64,000 nt of DNA, from contig OY782765.1 in assembly GCA_963678275.1 (NCBI GenBank), forward strand, positions 5,828,001 through 5,892,000, read 5' to 3'. Origin of the DNA: G963677445 sp963678275. GTDB lineage: Bacteria > Bacteroidota > Ignavibacteria > Ignavibacteriales > Melioribacteraceae. Position 1 is the first letter of the stretch; every line of letters starts with the position of its first letter. Shown here in pieces: positions 63,859 to 64,000 of this stretch. The notes beneath the pieces were generated by a model. That model made no database searches. It had not been told where the DNA came from and was given only the letters and a program-made list of their open reading frames with translations. Made by a program: the position numbers and the translations under genes.

Positions 63859-63891
63859 ATCCCTCTTCCTTTATTCTGAAGAGGGATGTTC
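63859..63891. terminator. Bidirectional-looking terminator
   Basis: Perfect 10-bp stem ATCCCTCTTC/GAAGAGGGAT (63859-63868 with 63878-63887) with a 9-nt loop, 13 bases after the T9SS protein stop and before the convergent partial gene. Confidence 0.7.
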
Positions 63892-63999
63892 TTAAAAATA
63901 ATACAGGTATTTTATTTTAATTACTGCCGCGCGGTTTTCGGTATGTAGTCTCGCCGGAATCAACGATCCATCTTTATCATATTCCTCTGAAAGATCTCT
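63892..63999 (-). CDS. Possible 3' end of a minus-strand gene, truncated by the window
   Basis: An open frame of 35 codons runs in from the window edge to a TAA at 63892-63894. Its last residues include DGSLIPARLHTENRAAVIKI. It ends just before the 63859-63891 hairpin, which is where the end of a convergent gene would be. Too short to identify. Confidence 0.35.
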   Translation of the reverse strand, partial: RDLSEEYDKDGSLIPARLHTENRAAVIKIKYLYYF

Positions 64000-64000
64000 T

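Overview
The window reads as a chromosomal piece of an FCB-group bacterium, most likely an ignavibacterium-like lineage of the Bacteroidota/Chlorobiota branch (inference). Three exported proteins end in a type IX secretion sorting tail with the NYPNPFN signature. The cell plan is Gram-negative: LptF/LptG, a LolA-like protein, outer-membrane barrels and an O-antigen-ligase-like protein are all encoded. The DNA is AT-leaning, many starts are TTG or GTG, and genes lie in tight runs that often overlap by a few bases.

Positions 1-25600 are mostly housekeeping on the + strand: gcvT, comB-like, ftsK, a LolA-like protein, a flippase-like membrane protein, an outer-membrane barrel, uppP, a lipoprotein cyclophilin, holA, an ECF sigma factor with a possible membrane partner, and rpmE. 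A 1.8-kb gene-free stretch of decayed repeats (11.25-13.04 kb) follows. Then come rsmB, a RodZ-like protein, ligA, a GT9-like fragment, a STAS protein, two sodium/solute symporters, a HAD phosphatase, a 7TM-HD phosphodiesterase and a XerC/D recombinase.

Positions 25.6-28.7 kb hold three copies of a 341-bp non-coding tandem repeat. The first copy is split by an IS1634-like element flanked by a perfect 42-bp target duplication. Positions 28.7-33.6 kb carry an envelope-glycan group: a GT2-like glycosyltransferase, an MsbA-like ABC exporter, and an O-antigen-ligase-like protein with a large beta-rich insert in its periplasmic loop.

Positions 33.6-43.5 kb look like an accessory sensing and surface region. 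It holds a membrane-bound AraC regulator with an extracytoplasmic CBM9-like domain, a leader with two related hairpin elements, a 14-repeat FG-GAP surface protein, a 60-residue membrane protein, a stand-alone H-NOX gas sensor, a Cache-type chemoreceptor and a second T9SS protein. Positions 43.6-50.6 kb return to housekeeping (lptG, lptF, an M20 peptidase, a lipoprotein, ygfZ, an ATP:cobalamin adenosyltransferase) and end with ssrA (tmRNA).

Positions 50.6-64 kb are mixed. They include a palindromic repeat patch with a 44-bp inverted repeat, a RhuM-like protein, a 35-residue membrane microprotein, two SGNH-type proteins and a NodB-like protein (a probable surface-polysaccharide modification group). 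They also include an AbiE type IV toxin-antitoxin pair with a palindromic operator, a CPBP protease, a TorF-like porin, a membrane-anchored methyltransferase, and a large T9SS-secreted choice-of-anchor I protein.

No CRISPR array, prophage or tRNA gene was seen. The most unusual items are the IS insertion with its long duplication, the O-antigen ligase with an inserted beta domain, the transmembrane CBM9-AraC regulator with the nearby paired RNA-like elements, and the H-NOX/chemoreceptor neighbourhood.
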